64,000 nt of DNA. It comes from Pseudobutyrivibrio sp. MD2005 (GTDB taxonomy: Bacteria; Bacillota; Clostridia; Lachnospirales; Lachnospiraceae). This document shows, piece by piece, positions 61,097 through 64,000 of this stretch; the stretch's first letter is position 1; each line of letters opens with the position of its first letter. The notes below the pieces were generated by a model. That model saw nothing but the letters and a program-made list of their open reading frames with translations, was not told where the DNA came from and ran no database searches. The stretch spans positions 1-64,000 of the forward strand of contig NZ_JHXE01000009.1 in NCBI RefSeq assembly GCF_000621865.1, in the 5' to 3' direction. A program made the translations under genes and the position numbers.

Positions 61097-64000
61097 ATGG
61101 ACCAAGTAAAAATTTGGGAAGAAAAATTGGTTATACCTACCTATGAGGTTGGACAGCCGGATAAAAATCCTATGTTCCTTGAAAAGCGTGTATATCAGGG
61201 AAGCACTGGAAAAATATATCCATATCCAACTACACAGGAAATCAGTCGTACCAAAACGGACCATGAGTGGAAGGCTGTTTGGTTGGAGAATGAATATATA
61301 AAAGTGATGATTTTGCCAGAGCTTGGAGGTCGTATCCAAAGAGCCTATGACAAGACAAATGACTATGATTTTGTTTATTACAATCATGTAATTAAGCCTG
61401 CTCTTGTTGGCCTTACAGGCCCATGGATTTCAGGTGGAATCGAGTTCAACTGGCCGCAGCATCACAGGCCAACAACATACAGTCCGGTTGATTATAAGAT
61501 TGTTGAAAACATCGACGGAAGCAAATCCTTGATTATAGGTGATGTGGATCAGATTAACGGAACAAAAGAGAATACCACCTTCACTCTATATCCAGGAAAA
61601 GCATATATAGAAATCAGAGGACAGCTTTACAACAGAACTGCAATGCCTCAGACATTCTTGTGGTGGGCAAATCCAGCTGTTTCTGTAAATGACTATACAC
61701 AGTCAATCTTTCCGCCAGATGTCCATAATGTATATGACCACGGTAAGAGAGCAGTTTCAAGATTTCCAATAGCAACAGGAGAATACTACAAATACGATTA
61801 CAGTGATGGTGTGGATATTTCCCGCTATAAAAATATTCCAGTTCCAACATCATACATGGCAGAAAAATCAGATTACAATTTTGTTGGCGGATATGATTAC
61901 AAAAAAGAGGCAGGTTTATTACACGTAGCAGATCATCATGTGTCTCCTGGAAAGAAGCAGTGGACATGGGGCTGTGGCAGCTTTGGAAAGGCCTGGGATA
62001 GAAATCTTACAGATGAGGATGGCCCATACATTGAACTAATGACAGGTATGTATTGCGATAATCAGCCTGATTTTTCTTGGCTTTCACCTCAAGAAGAAAA
62101 AGTTTTCTATCAGTATTTCATGCCTTATAAAAAGGTTGGTCAGGTTAAAAATGCAAGCATACATGCAGTGCTTAATACAGAAGAGAAAGAAGATGGATTA
62201 TATGTATGTGCTTACGGCACAGAAGTATATGACAATGCATTGCTTCAGATATTCTGCAATGATGAGGAAGTTTATTCAGAGAAGATTAAGATTGGTCCAT
62301 GTGATATATACGAGAAAGTAGTTCCTGTTAAGTATAATCGTATATACGATATAAAAACAGTGATATCTTATGACGATAAAGAGCTTGTAAGCTATCAGGC
62401 TGTTGATCAGGGAATACCTGAAATTGCCGAACCTGCAAAGGCTGCCAAAGACCCTGCAGATCTTCAGACGAACGAAGAATTATATCTGACAGGCCAACAC
62501 ATCGAGCAGTATAGACACGCAACATATTTGCCAGATCCATATTACTTGGAGGGCCTTAAACGTGACAAGTACGACACAAGAATTAACAATGCATATGGTC
62601 AGCTGCTTCTTAGAAGAGGTTTATTTTCAGAGGCTGAAAAATACTTTAACACAGCTTTAGAAAGACTTACTTTGATGCATCCAAATCCATACGACAGTGA
62701 GCCTTACTACAACTTAGGCTTGGCCCTTTTCTTCCAAGAAAAGTATGATGACGCCTTTGATGCATTTTACAAAGCAACATGGAAGAGTGAGCTTCAGGAG
62801 ATGTCATTCTACTATCTTGCTGCCATTGAGAATAGAAGAGGCAATTATGAAGAAGCGCTTGCCCTTGTAGATAAGGGATTGGTTAAAAATGCACATAACG
62901 TAAAGGCGTTAGGATTAAAGGCTTGCATTTTACATGGCATGGGAAGAGATGAGGAAGCCCTAAACCAGATTGAGAAGAATCTTCAAATCGATTGCTTTGA
63001 CTTTAACAGCTTGTTCTTAAAGCTTACTATTTCAAAGAACAGAAAAGATGAAGATGTATTCCATGCAGTTACAAGAGAATTCCACGAGACATATTTACAG
63101 ACAGCAAGAGATTTTGCTGAGTGGGGCTGCTATGAGCCTGCCTGCAATGTGCTTGAAATGTACACTGGCGAGAAGCCTTTAATTCATTATTACAAGGCAT
63201 ATTATCTTAATAAGCTTGGTAAGGTGGATGACGCAAAAGCACAGCTTTCATTAGCTGAAAAAGCAAATCCTACTTACACCTTCCCTAACAAGCTTGAGGA
63301 GATTGCAATACTTAACAGCGCAATTATCGTAAATCCGAAGGGAGCAAAAGCATATTACTACTTAGGCTGCCTATATTACGATAAATTGCAGTATGACAAA
63401 TCAATTGAGCTTTGGGAAAAGTCAAAAGAGCTGGATGACACATATCCAACCTTGCTTAGAAATCTTTCTATTGCTTATTACAACAAAGCTGGTGAAAAGG
63501 ATAAAGCATTAGAGTGTCTTGAAAAAGCATTTAAGCTTGATACGAGTGATGCCAGAGTATTCCTTGAGCTAGACCAGCTTTATCAAAAGCTACAGACAAG
63601 CTTTGACAAGCGATTAGAGCTATACAACGCACATATTGAGCTTATTGAAAAAAGAGACGATTTATACACAGAATATGTGACACTTCTAAACAATTGTCAG
63701 CAGTATGAAAAGGCATACGAAATGATTACGAAGCACAATTTCCAGACATGGGAAGGTGCGGAAGGAAAGATTACATTTCAGTTCAAGTTTGCCTTGCTAG
63801 GACTTGCCCTCAAGGATTTAGAAAACAAAGCTTTTGATGCTGCCAGGTCAAAAATAGAAGAAGCTATGTCTTATCCTGAAAACCTTGGAGAAGGCCGCTT
63901 GGATGGTACTAAGGATAACAATCTTTACTACTATTTGGGAGAGGCCTACGAAGCTTTAGGAGATACCGATAAGGCTAATGAATGCTATGAAAAAGCTACC
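61097..64000 (+). CDS. DUF5107 domain protein with TPR repeats (3' end outside window)
   Basis: An open frame of 968 codons runs to the window end without a stop. It starts MDQVKIWEEKLVIPTYEVG after GGGAGG. The N-terminal DUF5107 region (about 1-480) has VWLENEYIKVMILPELGGRI and GPWISGGIEFNWPQHHRP, which resemble galactose-mutarotase-like beta sandwiches. The rest consists of TPR-like helical repeats (LYYYLGEAYEALGDTDKANE). DUF5107 proteins often occur with glycoside hydrolases and sugar importers, so a role in handling the sugar taken up nearby is likely. The exact activity is unknown. Confidence 0.85.
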   Translation, partial: MDQVKIWEEKLVIPTYEVGQPDKNPMFLEKRVYQGSTGKIYPYPTTQEISRTKTDHEWKAVWLENEYIKVMILPELGGRIQRAYDKTNDYDFVYYNHVIKPALVGLTGPWISGGIEFNWPQHHRPTTYSPVDYKIVENIDGSKSLIIGDVDQINGTKENTTFTLYPGKAYIEIRGQLYNRTAMPQTFLWWANPAVSVNDYTQSIFPPDVHNVYDHGKRAVSRFPIATGEYYKYDYSDGVDISRYKNIPVPTSYMAEKSDYNFVGGYDYKKEAGLLHVADHHVSPGKKQWTWGCGSFGKAWDRNLTDEDGPYIELMTGMYCDNQPDFSWLSPQEEKVFYQYFMPYKKVGQVKNASIHAVLNTEEKEDGLYVCAYGTEVYDNALLQIFCNDEEVYSEKIKIGPCDIYEKVVPVKYNRIYDIKTVISYDDKELVSYQAVDQGIPEIAEPAKAAKDPADLQTNEELYLTGQHIEQYRHATYLPDPYYLEGLKRDKYDTRINNAYGQLLLRRGLFSEAEKYFNTALERLTLMHPNPYDSEPYYNLGLALFFQEKYDDAFDAFYKATWKSELQEMSFYYLAAIENRRGNYEEALALVDKGLVKNAHNVKALGLKACILHGMGRDEEALNQIEKNLQIDCFDFNSLFLKLTISKNRKDEDVFHAVTREFHETYLQTARDFAEWGCYEPACNVLEMYTGEKPLIHYYKAYYLNKLGKVDDAKAQLSLAEKANPTYTFPNKLEEIAILNSAIIVNPKGAKAYYYLGCLYYDKLQYDKSIELWEKSKELDDTYPTLLRNLSIAYYNKAGEKDKALECLEKAFKLDTSDARVFLELDQLYQKLQTSFDKRLELYNAHIELIEKRDDLYTEYVTLLNNCQQYEKAYEMITKHNFQTWEGAEGKITFQFKFALLGLALKDLENKAFDAARSKIEEAMSYPENLGEGRLDGTKDNNLYYYLGEAYEALGDTDKANECYEKAT

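Noticed and set aside
1-64000. CRISPR arrays, tRNA and rRNA genes
   Set aside because: No regularly spaced identical direct repeats with spacers and no recognisable tRNA or rRNA sequence were found on reading through.

Overview
The window looks like a chromosome segment of a Gram-positive anaerobe of the Lachnospiraceae, most likely Butyrivibrio or Pseudobutyrivibrio. This is inferred from low-to-moderate GC, strong purine-rich ribosome binding sites, extended -10 promoters (TGnTAnAAT), glycan-centred gene content and typical Lachnospiraceae intergenic repeats. No rRNA, tRNA or CRISPR array was seen.

Layout. 1-285: left end of an IS110-family insertion sequence, with the transposase start on the minus strand and a candidate bridge-RNA leader. 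353-2271: a PD-(D/E)XK-like protein, a Nim-type flavoprotein and a TspO protein. 2454-14243: a polysaccharide locus with Wzz, a CapD-like dehydratase, the full CapE-CapF-CapG set for UDP-N-acetyl-L-fucosamine, a GT4 transferase, a pair of small flippase subunits, a secreted DUF5722 protein, a polyprenyl-phosphate-sugar-type GT2 and a NeuD-type acyltransferase. 14924-22265: O-acetylhomoserine sulfhydrylase, an MBOAT/SGNH O-acylation pair and a three-gene ABC transporter. 22318-30703: a zinc-ribbon membrane protein, an AraC regulator, glycogen phosphorylase, a VanW protein and thymidine kinase. 30703-44533: a second surface-polysaccharide locus exported by an ABC (Wzm/Wzt) system, with a very large kinase-like/RgpF/HAD protein, a double GT2 enzyme and UDP-glucose dehydrogenase. 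44557-52504: an RlmI-type methyltransferase, a FabK/nitronate-monooxygenase-like flavoprotein and an amino-sugar unit (NagA, NagB, NanE, PTS EIICB, RpiR regulator). 53123-64000: a membrane protein, an M15 peptidase lipoprotein, GalM, an AraFGH-like sugar ABC importer, an AraC regulator and a DUF5107/TPR protein cut by the window end.

How the genes work together. The two glycan loci supply precursors (UDP-L-FucNAc, UDP-glucuronate), glycosyltransferases, chain-length control, acyl decoration and ABC export for cell-surface polysaccharide. The catabolic loci import and degrade amino sugars and a pentose or hexose, each beside its own regulator.

The unexpected content is non-coding. (1) Three copies of a 600-640 bp near-perfect palindrome (27800-28437, 34541-35171, 52509-53107) share a core of about 460 bp. 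Each copy carries private outer arms that pair with each other but differ between copies, and each abuts the stop codon of a gene. (2) A three-stem structured leader RNA occurs upstream of three unrelated genes (14769-14906, 19068-19210, 43141-43271), with compensatory changes in three helices. Both look like structured-element families that I cannot assign to a known class. Smaller dispersed hairpin repeats and a seven-copy TATCCGYG motif cluster (59686-60032) add to this.
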